Origin: Prosopocoilus inquinatus
Taxonomy: Eukaryota; Arthropoda; Insecta; Coleoptera; Lucanidae
Reading direction: 5' to 3'
NCBI GenBank assembly: GCA_036172665.1
Contig: CM069870.1
Span: forward strand, 72,168,212 to 72,232,211
Length of the DNA stretch: 64,000 nucleotides
A model generated the notes under the pieces. That model was not told the origin of the DNA and did no database searches. It was given only the letters and a program-made list of their open reading frames with translations. This document shows positions 36,522 to 49,600 of the stretch, piece after piece (the stretch's first letter is position 1; every line of letters starts with the position of its first letter). The translations under genes and the position numbers were made by a program.

Positions 36522-36690
36522 TAAAACATTTTGCGTGAAAACGTTTTCCCCGAAAACATTTTGCCCAAAAACGTTTTGTTTGAAAACATTGCGTTTCATC
36601 AGTGTGCGACTAACCGAAATGTTTTGCATTGCAGCAAAACGTTTTGCTTAAAAGCGTTTGTGCTTCGTGAATGTGTGGTAGCCTTTAAAG
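36522..36690 (-). repeat. Reversed related fragment in the foldback loop
   Basis: Read on the minus strand it gives GGCTACCACACATTCACGAA, the AAGCAAAACGTTTTGCTGC block and CGGTTAGTCGCACACTGATG, that is, the 35334 element without its family A insertion. It is rich in AAAACGTTTT palindromes. Confidence 0.75.
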
Positions 36691-37197
36691 AGGCAAAAAA
36701 TGTTCGGTATGAATCATTTACTTCTTTTTGCTGATTAAACTAAATCGTACAGATAAATCTTACGATTTTTAGAAAAATGTGATACGTTTGCTCGCTGCCA
36801 TAATTAATTTATTTTCTTTATTAAACTCGCTATTATAATTAGTTGTTACAATGACGCATGAACGATGAGTCTGTGGCAGTTTTTGCAAATGTGTACAAAA
36901 GAGGAGATGAGCTATTGGATGCATCCTATAAATGAAAAAATACTACGAAACCTCATGAAACCTGAATTACGTTTGGTCCGTTGCATTTTTTTCCATTCTT
37001 TTCTCTTGATTCATCGAAAGAAGATACGCCCATCTCTCTCTGCTAAAGAAAAGCGAAATAGTTTAGAAGGATAAAACGTCTACTTCAGCAGAAATATTTT
37101 TTTTGTTGCGTAATATTTAGTTTCACGTTAAAAACACATTCACAGATCAAAACGCTTGAAGTAAAAACGTTTTGACTGCAATCGCTTTAGCTTTAAG

Positions 37198-38091
37198 CTT
37201 GATTCTCACTAAGGGTCGGACATTTCTAGGATATCCGGTAAAAATCAGTATAAAGATAAACAAAGTAGCGGCGTAGATTTCAATGTCGCCGCTGAACGTC
37301 TTTTGTGCCCGAAGCGCTCTCACCCTCACGTTCATTGCATCAGAAGCAACCGTTTGATGTAAATTACGTGTGTAACATAATTGCCTTTATAGTTTCTTTC
37401 AAATTAATAATTACGAAAACATTATAATTCTTTAATCTAGCTTTTAAAAAGACTGGCATAATGCATTTAATTCATATCAATTATAGCGCCGTCACTGGAA
37501 AAAGAATGCGAATTTATTTCGGAATGAATCGGTTATGCAAACAAGTTTTTGTATCCAGTCGACCAGAACTGTAGTGGTTACTGCGTGCCGCATAAATTTC
37601 TCGGACAATAAACCAGTCGAGTTTATTGTTTTGTTTTTACAGGACAGACGTCTTAAAGATTAGAACTTTTTCCGACTATGATCGCTTCAGCATATTAGTA
37701 GTTCCTCGTATATTTAACGAAGCCTTTCGCCTAAAATGCGCCTAGGCCTGATTCTCACTATCCTGCAAGCCACCTGCAATGCACGGACGCGGAACGGGCC
37801 CGGCACGTGCTCGGCAAATAATGGAAGCTATTAATTTTTCATCCATTTCGGATGAACAATTAACTTTTTGCTGACGTTTTATCATTTCTGTTATGCTTCA
37901 TATAATACTAATCTAAACTCTGCAACACGCAGAATCGGCGCGGTACGTATTTTCCCGGGCCGGTGCCCGCATAATGAGAATGCAACCCGGGAAAAGCATT
38001 GAATTCATATGTTGCAATATTTGTCAAGCACGTGCAGAACCCGTTCCTTGCCCGTGCATTGCAGGCCGCTTGCAGGATAGTGAGAATCAAG
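37198..38091. mobile_element. DNA element nested in the foldback right arm
   Basis: Termini CTTGATTCTCACTA and TAGTGAGAATCAAG are exact inverted repeats. CTTTAAG flanks both sides (37191-37197 and 38092-38098). A second pair of inverted repeats, GATTCTCACTATCCTGCAAG at 37748 and its complement at the right end, marks a shorter related palindromic unit (about 37746-38089) inside it. About 45 bases of the foldback arm also appear on both sides of the insertion, which a 7-base duplication alone does not explain. Confidence 0.75.
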
Positions 38092-38267
38092 CTTTAAGTG
38101 AAAACGTTTTGACTGCAATTGTTTTAGCGTGCTTTAAACTGCTTTTTGTTTTGCTCTACCAGCATGTGCTTGGTCCTATTTAAAACAATGAAAAAGGACG
38201 TTCTAACAAGATTAGTCAAAAAGGTTTTGTAGAAACTTGCTTTTGCTTTATGAATGTGTGACCAGCC

Positions 38268-38492
38268 TAAGGCGGCTTGTCCACGACAAGAATTTTCGCC
38301 GTCCGCCGTCCCGGCAAATTTACCGGATTAGGAGTAATACATTCGATTATGTTCACTCTTGTCCACGTGTTCTGAAAGTTTACCGTGCCGGCTCGTTGGC
38401 AAACCAGAATATAACCTAATATATTACTACCAATTCGGTAATTCTACCGGGACGGCGGACGACGAAAATTCTTGTCGTGGACAAGCCGCCTA
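38268..38492. mobile_element. Palindromic MITE, family E, copy 2
   Basis: Same termini and internal order as 3266-3492, both ending in AGGCGGCTTGTCCACGACAA and its complement. It abuts the end of the large foldback element, sharing TAA at the joint. Confidence 0.85.
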
Positions 38493-38924
38493 ACAGTATT
38501 TAATTAAACAATAAAACGGAATGTTTACTTCTAGGAAATTTGCAGTGCAGCGCAACGCCAAATATTCCTGATTGTCTTAATAACAAATCAAAACCAAACG
38601 AAGGTTTTAAACAGCTTTTAAAACTACAGTCGGACCTCGTTAATCCGAACTAATAATTGCACTGGTTGATCCGAAATGTTCGGATTAGCGATCAAAAGTC
38701 AGAAAATATCAATTTTTCTAGTTATCAACAAATTTCATTATTCTCACAATAAAAGATTCTCTATTTTCAAATCAAAAATTAACCTCCCTCGAAACTCTCA
38801 ACACTTTTATTCCCTAGGGGGGTAACTGAAGTATCCCAAATGTACGTAGGTACACATTTGTTGTTGTTAATTTATGAAGTGTAAGTGATAACCTAAACAT
38901 CTAAAAAATTTGATAAATATAATT

Positions 38925-39102
38925 GAAGACCATAACTTCAAAACGGTCTAGGTACCAAAAAATAAAAAATTGTTATTTTGACAGCAAATAGGTCTATAGG
39001 CAAAACGTAATGTCATGCAAAAGGGTAAATCAGTTTTTTCTTAATAACTTCTAAATATGTTTTTGGCACTTAGACCCTGTTGAAGTTATGATCTTCAATT
39101 TT
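38925..39102. repeat. Imperfect inverted repeat
   Basis: GAAGACCATAACTTCAA at the left pairs with TTGAAGTTATGATCTTC at the right. A possible small MITE inside the Tigger-like region. Confidence 0.55.
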
Positions 39103-39295
39103 TATAAAATTATTTAATTGTTTTCTTTACATTTTAAAGATTTCATCATTGGGGATAATTACTCCGCTTGTCCGCTTTTATAACTGACACGATTTGTATC
39201 TGAAACATGTAAAAACCTGTAAAATTTCTTTACATCCACAATAACGTCAGTTGAACTTCTTCATTCATTGTAGTTCGAACACATTTAACTATCTG

Positions 39296-39535
39296 TCGAT
39301 CCATCTCTTCATCAACCTATCGTTTCGATCCATCACCTCATCGAATCAACAGTATATTCTATCCATCGTATCATAGGTTCATCGTTTAATCAATACGTCG
39401 TTTTATCGATCCATCGCGTCATCAATACAACGCTTCATTAATCCATTATCGCATCGGATACATTGATTTATCACTTCATCGATCTATCGTTTCATCGATC
39501 CATAGCTTCATCGATGTACCGTTTCATCAATTTAT
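39296..39535. repeat. Degenerate minisatellite of ATCGATCCATCGTTTC type
   Basis: About 15 diverged units of roughly 16 bases, each with TCATCGAT or ATCCATCG. Composition is similar to, but distinct from, the 24-bp minisatellite at 14175. Confidence 0.7.
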
Positions 39536-39884
39536 GTTCAAACTCGCATATAAAGTAGCTGATTTCATTGAGATAATTCAGTTACCCCGCTTAGCTTTTC
39601 TTATTATTTTTCAGAGCTTCGTCACGGTTGGGTTAATAAGCTCAATTCTTTCATTTATCGATAAAGTAACTTATTTCGTTTTAGAAGTCATCTCAAATTG
39701 TCAGTAACGGTCAACGCTCTAATTAACGATGGACATCAAATAGAGCAGTTCTTAGGAAACGTGAAACCAAGGGGTTTCCCCATTTACGTAGCGCGAATCA
39801 TTTCGCTGTTAGGATAAGGGAGTCATTGTTCGTATTGTGGCCCCAAATTTCCACCATTCGGATTGCTGGAGGTCGGATTAGAGC

Positions 39885-40165
39885 ATATTTGTGAATAAAT
39901 TGGTCAAGTCGTTTTTGGTTTGCAGTGGGAATTTCGAGCTCCGTCTCCGCTGATGAAGCCCCAAACAGAGCTGAAACAGCTGTACAGAGGCTGCTCGAGG
40001 TTTTCACTGCAATAAAAAACGATTTGCAATAAATTTTGTTAAAACTTTCATTATGCTTCAACAGCAAGCATGGCCGCCTTGCTTATTATGTGGCAAATCC
40101 CGCTTCAATTAGTTATCCTACTGCAATGTCAGGTCAAAAAGTGATTGTAGGATCTGTTCGATAAA
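39885..40165 (+). mobile_element. Family A repeat, copy A6 (hairpin plus body)
   Basis: The clearest single plus-strand unit. Hairpin left arm (GTGAATAAATTGG onward), hammerhead, right arm to GATTTGCAATAAAT, then the body (CATTATGCTTCAACAGC, CATGGCCGCCTTGC) and the end CAATGTCAGGTCAAAAAGTG. It defines the unit order: hairpin, body, end. Confidence 0.85.
39944..39989 (+). ncRNA. Candidate type I hammerhead ribozyme (copy A6)
   Basis: TCTCCG (39944-39949), CTGATGA (39950-39956), stem II AGCCC/GAGCT with one G-to-A change, GAAA, CAGCTG, GUA, then CAGAG (39985-39989). The catalytic core is intact; stem I has one C-A mismatch and stem II one weakened pair. The outer TCGAG/CTCGA helix is kept. Confidence 0.7.
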
Positions 40166-40637
40166 ATACGAGGTAAAACGTTCAAATAATCACTGTAATG
40201 TTTTTACTACATCGAAAATCTTGATATTTCTTGATTGAAATTGAATTGTATATGAACATACATATTACTTGACATATTATAATGTTCAAGGACAAAAATG
40301 CGGTTTGCGTAACAAATTTATAATTTTCGTGTTATTTCTCATTAATAATAGACGTTTGATTACATTGATTATTAAGCAATTTAAAGATTTCTGGCCGTTA
40401 CAAATTGCTTGGTAAAATTTCAACGGATGTAATATTTATCAGAAAAAAATTGCAACGCAGGTAATGTAATAGTATATTAAAGAACAAGTTTCATATGACG
40501 TAGTTTTACCGCAAGCTGGACTCGTCAAAACGCGTCAAAATGTCTTATGAAACGTGTATTTTATAGTATTTTTTCTATTTTGGTTCTTAGACATGAAAAA
40601 AAGCCTAAAAATCTGTTACAGGTTATAGTGGCACGTT
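40166..40637 (+). promoter_or_regulatory. Upstream region of the diacylglycerol lipase gene
   Basis: AT-rich DNA becoming GC-richer after 40620. It must contain the 5' UTR and promoter unless an upstream non-coding exon exists. No TATA box is clear. Confidence 0.35.
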
Positions 40638-43600
40638 ATGCCGGCGCTTCGGCTTTTCGGAAGAAAATGGCTGGCCGCTTCGGATGATCTTGTTTTTCCG
40701 GGACTTTTCGAAATTTCCGTCAGGATTTTGTGGTAAGTTATTTTCGACGAGACTGCTTAAATACTTATTATACTTAAAACTCTTAACGTGCACGGTCGAT
40801 TGCTTTGATCGCGACTCTACCCACTCTGTAAACCACTCTGATTTCGTACCACGAGGTTAAGACGTACGGTTTAGTTTAATCTTCGGTTTATTTTTCACAC
40901 TTAAATCGGGGAGCACTGAGTGTATTTTCATCTCATTTTATTCCATGAGGTTAAAACGGTGTGAACATACAGTTAGTGCACAAAGTGCATCCCAACCGAA
41001 AGGGCTATCAATTAAATGAAAAAAAAAAAAAAAACTGTTTTTTGACATTCCACTATAGTTCCAGTACTTATTCTTTGGACGAAATGTGATGTCACGATTA
41101 AATTTAAACCTTTCCCGTCAATTAACACCTCCGAAATTCGGCCCAACCTCACGCATTAAGAAAATGTTTGCGGCATTCCACTTCCAGATTCTCGTGCTCG
41201 TGAAATTCTATAATTCGAAAGCCGACCGAAATCATTTTCAATTTTCGCAGCAGTGATTGACGATGATATTCATGTGAAACTCTCGCTCGTGGATTGCTCA
41301 CTTTGTGATTTTTAAGTGAAAGTCGCGGGCCATTACTTTTGTAGTTATTGCGTCGAAATCGGAATGGTTTGCTTTTGATTGTTGAACGTATATTCTTTCT
41401 TAACTTATTTTATTTTTATTTTTTGTAAATCGCCTGGGGAATGATCGATGATGAAGTTTCTCGTACGTACGATGCTTTCAACAAAACAGACAGACCGAAA
41501 GTGAACCTTTTCGGAACAGAGCACCGCTCTGTTTTGGTGAATGATTTCACTTGTAACTCCGGGGAAATAAAGCGTCGAGTTAATTTTATTTTGCTTGAGG
41601 AAATTTTATCTGGATGCGAATACTAAAATGAAATCAAGGATTCCATCATTTGTAAATAGTACACTGTTCAAATACATAATATGAAAAAAAAGACCACATA
41701 TGCATCCCGATTGATCACTGTTCATACGAAAATGTAATTACGCCTTATTAAAGCGTGATGGCCTCCGCCATGTAAAAGAACGTCGAAGACAAACAACTTT
41801 TTTTCAGTGGCGTGACGCGTACGAGCACAAATGAAGACTGTTATTACCGTTGCGATTCTTCGACGGAATTACCATAATTACGACGGTGGCGAAACAGAGT
41901 GTACCTACGTCGTTGTAACATAATTGAACATGTTTTGCATTTAGTTAAGCTGAATAATGCCTGCACTCGTAATGAGAAATGAGAAAAAAAATTGTTGGTC
42001 GTAACTAAAGTGACCATACGTCCCTTATTCAACGGAACGTTATAAAGACCTTAAAGCCAAACTACAAGAGCGATTTTTCCGCCACGTTAAACACGCCGCG
42101 GATTGCACGTCTGAATAGAAATTATGCTTACAAACGAGTGAAACTAGACGAACGGAATGAACGTCGCGTTCCGTTCGTCTAGTTACATTCGTTTATAAGC
42201 TTGGTTTCCATTAAGACGTGCAATCCGCGGCGTGTATAACGCGGGAGAAAACCTGCTCGTGTAGTTTGGCTCTTAGTCGTAATTAAACGATACTTTCAGT
42301 TTCATCCAGTGATGCTGAACCGATTTTCTTAACAGTACATGGTGTTTCTCTGAAATTTTTGCCAGATTTCAGTTTAAGCTTTAAATCTACTGTTTTTTTT
42401 TATACAAAATGTTTTTGAGCGCCAATCATAATTACCGTGAGATTTTTGTTTCATAATTTGAAAAAATTGTAAAGTTCTAGTTACTTTTTGTAATATGTAC
42501 GTAATTTCTCAAAAATCGATAGATGGTTCTCTCATAACTTTCTCTGTTGAGTATAATAACTGTATTTCCGGTGTTGTTACAAGATTTTGTATTTTTTATT
42601 GAATTTTGTTTATTTTTCAAGATCGTCCCGTTTCTGAATGAAAATAAACGATCACTCTAATCATAATAGCAGTTGCGTGAAGTAAGAACAGTCGAAATTG
42701 TTTTTACGTTTTACATCTTCAATTACAATTTCTTTCTCTAATTTGAAGACATTAAAATCCTAACTGTGCCAGTGTAATTAAATTACAACTACATTTTCGA
42801 GCGTTCTTTTTTCTAAATATTAATTCAGCTTAGTAAAAACCATCGTAAATTATTACTAAAGATGTTCGATTTGTAGCATTGTCCTTTCTACAATCAGGAA
42901 AGTTAAGCCACGTCTTCGCTTGAAATGATAAGTAGAACTAAAAATATGAAACTTTTATTGTTTATTGCAATATCCTATAGTTATTTTCTTGGCGATTATT
43001 ACTTCCAACGTCGCCCTTCAAGTTATGAATTTTCACAACCGAGCCGGGGCGGATCAAACACATGTTAAAAATAAACACGACCTTCCCTCGTGTCATCGGC
43101 GTTGAACATGGGATGTGACATCAAAGCTGGGCAAAAATTCTCAAATTCCTGATTTGCAAAATGACGGGATCGACTTCGGCTTTAGCGTAATTAAAAAGAT
43201 AAGCCATTGTTCGTCTGGAGATTGTTTTACGGTAAAGTTAAAGTCGCTTTCCTTGCACCGGTTCTCAAATTATCTCACCCCACTTCCTCTCCATCACTCA
43301 AATTACACGTTTCTTTTGTTTGCACTTGAGGAAGTTGTCCCCCTACCATCCTTCAACGATTTTGAAGGAACCAGGTAAATACTTAAACCTTACCGAAAAT
43401 TTTGAAACGAACAACGAGATCACGAAGAGATCATCTTTTGTTCACCAAGGTTCGTGAAACGTTACTAAATGACGTTAAGGAAACAACATCAACCAACGTT
43501 TATGAAACGTCGTTAAGTGACGTCATTTTACCTGCGAGTCACACACGTCAGGCAATAGTTATTTGTATAATTAGGCCAGAGACTGTCATTCTGCAAGTGC

Positions 43601-46600
43601 GAGTCTCGGCTAAAGCCTCGGCTTCGCAAGTGACAGCACTTGCAAAGCAGTTTCTGGACATGTGATACACACTATTTTAAATTATCTCAAAAAATTAAAA
43701 AAAGATTAAATAATTTGCGCTAGAGAAGTATGTATTCAGGGTGACAACACAATGTCTAACACCAGATTTCGAATTGAAGTAACATTTTCGATCTAACTTA
43801 AAAAATAAAGAAATTTCACTTTGCGAGTCGTACTTACGTTCGATAAAACAAGCTGCAATGTATTATAACAAGTTTTCAGCTAAAGTTAACTCCAAATTAA
43901 AAAAATTATTCATATATCAAACCTCTTCTTATTTAAGAAATGTCATCCACAAGTGTCAAAATTTCCAACATTTGGTAAATATTTTGACGGTCTAGGCCCT
44001 AGGCCTTCAATAGGGCTGCTTCCGGACAGTTTTGACGAATGCAATACCAACATTTCTTGTCGGAGGACCAAAATCGTTATTTTTACGTCTTTTGTGAACG
44101 TCGTTAGGGTAATGACTATAACAAAAAATGATATGATAAGTATGTTTTTTTGCTATCTGGACGCTAACCTCCATCAGTAATGAGTAAGGCCCTCGAATAT
44201 GAGGGTCCAAACTCAGAGGAGTTGTATTCCGCGCGCGGCGGGCCTCGATTTCTCGCTGCATTTCCGATAGGCACGGGGATTCTACGATCGAATTCTGCTT
44301 CCCATTAATTTTGATTTTGACGATTCGACATTTATTTGATTGCTCAGTCTCTCTTACAGAAAGCGTCTTTCACAACCTGTTACATTGAGAGATCATTTTC
44401 TCACTTTAAAAGACAAGACATTCTCACGGCAGATCGAAACGAACGAACAAACGAAAATTTGGAACGTTATTTAATAATTAATTTTAATAACAATTAATAG
44501 CTGAGAAATTTTAGTATTTTCTTCCCTATTCGAATTTCGAATACCTGAGAATACTCAACAACGCGCGTCTCTGTTAAACCGGAAAATCGAACGATGCAGA
44601 TCTGCACTACACCGCAGCCGGTTACGATGTGTAACCGGCATCTGGGAGACTGGACGGGCTATTTTCTTCGATGCCGTAGTAATGAGCGTTCGTCCCTCAG
44701 TAGTGGGGGCAGTTAATCATTTGTTAGTTAACAAAATATTTGATACTGTTACGAATTTGGGAGTTCAGAAATTATTATTATTTATTTTTATTATTATCAC
44801 TTTTACAAAATGTACTTTCTATTTACTCGAGGTATGAACCCTTCGCTTGCCAACTACTAACTAAATTCCTGGCGGATCGTACTACAGTCACTAGATCGTA
44901 CGGCTTTTATAGCAGAGCTCTATTTTGCTCGAACTTACTAGAACGACCGCGTAGCTTCGGTAACGTTCTGTGACGCCAGGTGGCGTGACTGATGCTAAAA
45001 ATAGATCTGTTTGAACGGCACGGCTGTAACAATAATGTAAGGTTTTCTTTCTTGAAGAAGTCGCCGAATGATATTTCATTTAATTGGAAGAAACTCGGTA
45101 AAATTACTTTTAACGCATTATTCCCATCCGTTGTTTTTGGAAATTTTCACATATTTCGACGTAACGTCTTCCCCTCTTCAATTGTTCCATCTCGATAAAT
45201 TTTCATTCACTTTTTATGTGAGCTGAACCACTCACGTCAGCTAGTGTAAGCTCAGTCCCTTTGTGAAGGGAACGCGACATAAGACCGCCCAAATTTCATG
45301 GCAGGAGTTGATGAGAAATTTTAAAAATCACCCGCTACCTAAATTCACAAGCATACAGAAATAGTAGTTTTTCCTCATCATACCTGGCCATAACAACAAG
45401 ACATTCTCTTTACAGAAACCAGAAAATCGGTTGGATATTGAGCTTCCATTCTTTACATGAACTTTTTCTCCGTCGTATCCTGTTCTTAAGCTCCTCTAAG
45501 ATTATAAATTTAAAAACATGGTTCATTTTTTGTTTCAGGTTGATCTTAATAGTGATAGTGCACGTGAAATATTATGAATCCACGTGGGAATGCAGTAGAG
45601 GAGGACAGTACGTTCGCGTTTATATAATCGGCATGATGACCCTCCTCACTATTGTCATATTGGTGCTGGTGGTATTAATCAACAGAAGCGCTCAGGGTTC
45701 CATCACCGACACGGAAGCTAGACGCCACGTTCCTGCCATATTGTTAGTGAAAATATTCCTAATTTTACCGGAGACGGTGCTGAACGTCTTCGGGACCATG
45801 TGGGCTTTCTGCCGCGACGTTGTCGTTTGTCCGTACGAAGGACATTTCTCGAGGACCGTCATCGAAGGTTTACAGCTTGTACCGTGTGAAAAACGGACAT
45901 TTACGTTTTTTTTTTTTTTACTTTCAGCCCTGGTGATATTCAACTGGGCCCTGTTCGGTCTCGCCGTGTTCGGCCTCGCGTTAATTTTCGACCCTCTGGG
46001 TTCCAAACGGTACCACGAGGTCCAAGAAACTCCGAGCGCGGGGGAATCTCTCCGACACCGAAAAGTGACCAGCATCTGGCAGAGACGGTTCCGGTGGGCG
46101 TTCTGTTGGGTGCGTTCGGACGAACACGGCCACGAAGCTTTCCAGCAGGTCGCCGCGTTGTTAAGCACCCTCTTTAGGAGCACCGACCTGGTCCCATCCG
46201 ATGTTTTAGCCGGCTGTGTCCTTCTGAGAGTGAAACAGAAAAGGGAGACGAGAGAAATGAGGAGGATACAGATGTTATCCGATGAAGAAACTCCTAAATA
46301 TACTACAGGTGGTAATATTTGGATTCTTGTTTCGACAGCTTTCCGTTGTTATGTAATGTTTGCAGATCTGAATAGGATATTCTCGTTAGCTCCGCGTTGG
46401 ATGAATCTGGAGAATGCTCGCCATTTCTTGCGCTTGTCAATGGCCGCGTATGGGTGGCCCTTCGTAATGTACAGGTATTGCGCGACGGGCGCGTTTCGTC
46501 TTTTAAGAGAAGTCACCTGCTGCTCTTGCTTTCGATCCAAGTCTACCATGGTGACGGACGACAATTGCTGTCTTTGTCATCTCGCCGGCGTCAAGTACAT

Positions 46601-49600
46601 TTCGAAGATGAGAGAGCAGGACATCTTATTCGCGTCGTTCAGAAATCACGTATTTGAGGTGAGCTCGACAGTCGTTCATTCAATGATCACGTCTTCAACG
46701 TGGGTCATTGCCACGCCAGGTTGACCGTTTGTTATCTTAAAGCACGAGAAGAACGCTGTTAAACGGTCCGTGCCGATCCAGCTTTGACGTCATGGGTTTT
46801 ACCAGTTGATTTTATGTGTATTTTGCTAATTTCCATATGACGGACGGTGTATTCATCGGAAAGCAATTATACACATCTGACGAAGAGTTCACCAACTTTA
46901 GTTAAATCGAGTCATCTTAAAACTACACTTAAACAACATTTATGAAGTCGACCCTTAAAGAATTACGCCGGAAAAGCTTCTCAATTGTAATTAATTGAAT
47001 CGGGTGAGATTAAGAACAGCACAAGTCCAAATTTGTTTTATACTATGAAGAAAAAATAAATAAAAAAAATGCCTGAACTAACAAATTTGATCTTCAGTTT
47101 AAAGGAAGTACGAAACTTGTGTGTGCATACTGACACCGCAAGAAGCAAAAGGAACTACATAAATATATATTTTTTTTAAGTTAACAATTGATCTTTTAAC
47201 TTGTATTGTATTTAATTTCACCGTTTCAATTTATTTATTTATTTGTTACTTCCGACAAGTTTACGCGGAGCGTATTGAAATGTGTGGACGTGTTTTAGTT
47301 GCCCTTCTGCGTGATGGCGGACCACAAAACGTCGAACATAGTGATAGCTATCCGAGGCTCGATTTCTTTGCGTGATGTCTTCACCGATCTGACGGCCACT
47401 TCCGACCGTTTCGAGGCGGACGGCTTGCCTCCGGATACGATGGCCCACAAAGGAATGACGATCGGTGCCAAGTACGTCATCAAGAGGCTAAAGGAAGTTG
47501 GTGTCGTCGAGAAGGCGCTCGCTTTATATCCCGAGTACGGGCTCGTTTTGACGGGGCACAGTCTCGGTGCCGGAGTCGCCGCCCTTCTCGCGCTTAAAAT
47601 GCGACCCAGATATCCCGATCTAAAGGTGTACGCCTTTGCAACGCCAGGTATCCTGCATTTTCTTTCTACATTTCGCCGATTAATTTAAAACTATTTCAGC
47701 TGGTGTCTTGAGTCGTGAAGCGGCAAGGTTGACGGAAAGTTTTATTTTCACCGTCGGAGTCGGAGATGATTTCGTGATGCGTTTAGGAGTCGATAGTATA
47801 GAAAACGTCAGGACCGGTATTATTCAAGTTCTTCACGCAAGCAAATTACCGAAGGTGAAGAATAACTTTGTGTACATCTTGTCCCAACCGTCGTACAAAA
47901 ATTTGCGCCCTGGTTCTTTATATTTATCTCGTTTTCTTACACGATTATAGTCTATTTTTTCTTGATAGGCGGTACACGCAAAGTTGTAAAAGAATATGGC
48001 TCTCCTTTTACTATTAGTCAGTAATTTGTGTTCTTTTTTATTTTATTCATACAAGAACTAGTTAGTAACGATTGGGGTCAACTCTGAAATTTGTTGTCGC
48101 CTGTTATTTATGTAATAAGTTACACCAATCGGTCTAAAACCTAAAATTTGAGGAACATACCGACGACACCAGGTATAAGTAACGAATATGATCCACGAAT
48201 GTTAATCACATTCGTTAGTTTTACGTGGTTTCGACGATACGAAAAAGTGTTAATCTGAAATGAAAAGCACACAAAAGTTATTTGTATTGCTAAGCCGGAG
48301 ACAGTACATTGAAACGGACTTTCATACAGGATAAAACGAACTGATTTTCTTTCCTTCATTTTTCAGTATCGTATTTTATTGAACGGTTTCGGATACGCTC
48401 TGTTCGGTGTTCCTTCAGGAGATCTGGAGTCCACGTGGAGAGACGAAACGGCAAATTCGCCGGGCACGTCTCCCTTGCTCGGTAGAAGACCGGTGCCGAC
48501 GGTCGCCGCATCGACGGTATAAAAACTCATTTTGAAATTCAACTATCTGGTACAAGAATGTAACTAATTAATTACAGGAAGCCGCCTTACTGTCCAGGGA
48601 CGTAGGAGTGAGGAGGTTTTCCAAAACGAGGCTGTTCACGCCAGGAAGAATATTACATATCGTAGCAAGAAAGAAAACTAAATTGGAAAGGTAAAGAAAG
48701 CTTTACTTTAATTCACACTTAGAGGTAGGTAGGTTTAAAAGCATCTTCATTTCTTATATACGCGTGTTAATTGGAGGCGGGCTGGAATGAATACTTTAGC
48801 AGTGAAATGTTACCGCCGATCACGAGCATAAATGAGCAGTGACTTTTCGGAACGGTTCGGTCATTTATTATACTGGGTATTTTTTTACTGTGTGCAAGTA
48901 TTTAAACCTGTAATACATCAACATAAATGGCAACGACTGAACTCATATGTCCGTACCAGAAAATTGCTGGAACAACTAACGAGTGAGTTGCAGGCCGCCT
49001 CGCCTGTTTGAATTACGACGCAAATATAGGTCAGTGTTTCACCATGCCGCAAACGAACATCTGTTTGATTCGTATGATGCCTATTAATAGATCGTAACAA
49101 TCGTCACATTTCAAACGCGTTCACAAAGCGCCTAGATTTATTAAAATAAATAAATGCAACTTAACTTCAAATAATTACAATTTTAAGTATTTTTCAAATT
49201 ATAAACCGACAATACTGGTCGAAAAATACTCCTCAAAAATGCGAGTGAGTTCAATAATACTGTCATCCATCGTTTTATTTTTCGCATATTTTACCCTCAC
49301 AAAATTTACTAATTGAGCGATATCTTAAAGTTAAAGCATTCTCGCATGCACTTGATGAGTCGCAATTTCGCATTTCTTTTGATGCCATTTTACTGCGACA
49401 ATTTTTTTCGAATTTATTCATCGATGTTTGATATCTTAAAATACATAAATGTAACATTACTTCGCGCAGTGAATTAAAATTTTGAATGTGAAGTAATTAT
49501 TAAACGATATCAGTAATTATTACTACGAGACGTTGCGAAATGGGTTGGAATGCGGGACTCTTTTTACGATCGGTGGGTGTGTTCAACAGGAAGGCATCAT

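Larger units (their letters stand above)
35928..38267. mobile_element. Large foldback element (GGCTGGCCACACATTCA termini)
   Basis: Left arm about 35928-36500, right arm about 36695-38267 with an insertion at 37198-38091. Arms share GGCTGGCCACACATTCATAA, TTGACTAATCTTATTAGAACGT and CTGCCACAGACTCA-type blocks in inverted order. The central loop (36500-36695) holds a reversed fragment related to the element at 35334. ORFs in the arms have no domain. Confidence 0.8.
38627..39880. mobile_element. Possible pogo/Tigger-type element, decayed
   Basis: TA followed by CAGTCGGACCTCGTTAATCC and a CGAA end resembles the terminal repeat of Tigger-type pogo elements. Near 39858-39880 TTCGGATTGCTGGAGGTCGG is a degenerate complement. 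No transposase is readable. The right terminus is uncertain because a family A copy begins next to it. Confidence 0.4.

Noticed and set aside
44617..44639. Rho-independent terminator
   Set aside because: Strong hairpin but no T run, and bacterial-type terminators are not expected in an insect intron.
45692..46183. 163-codon minus-strand ORF
   Set aside because: Antisense of the lipase exons 2-3; the plus strand has the conserved protein and splice sites.
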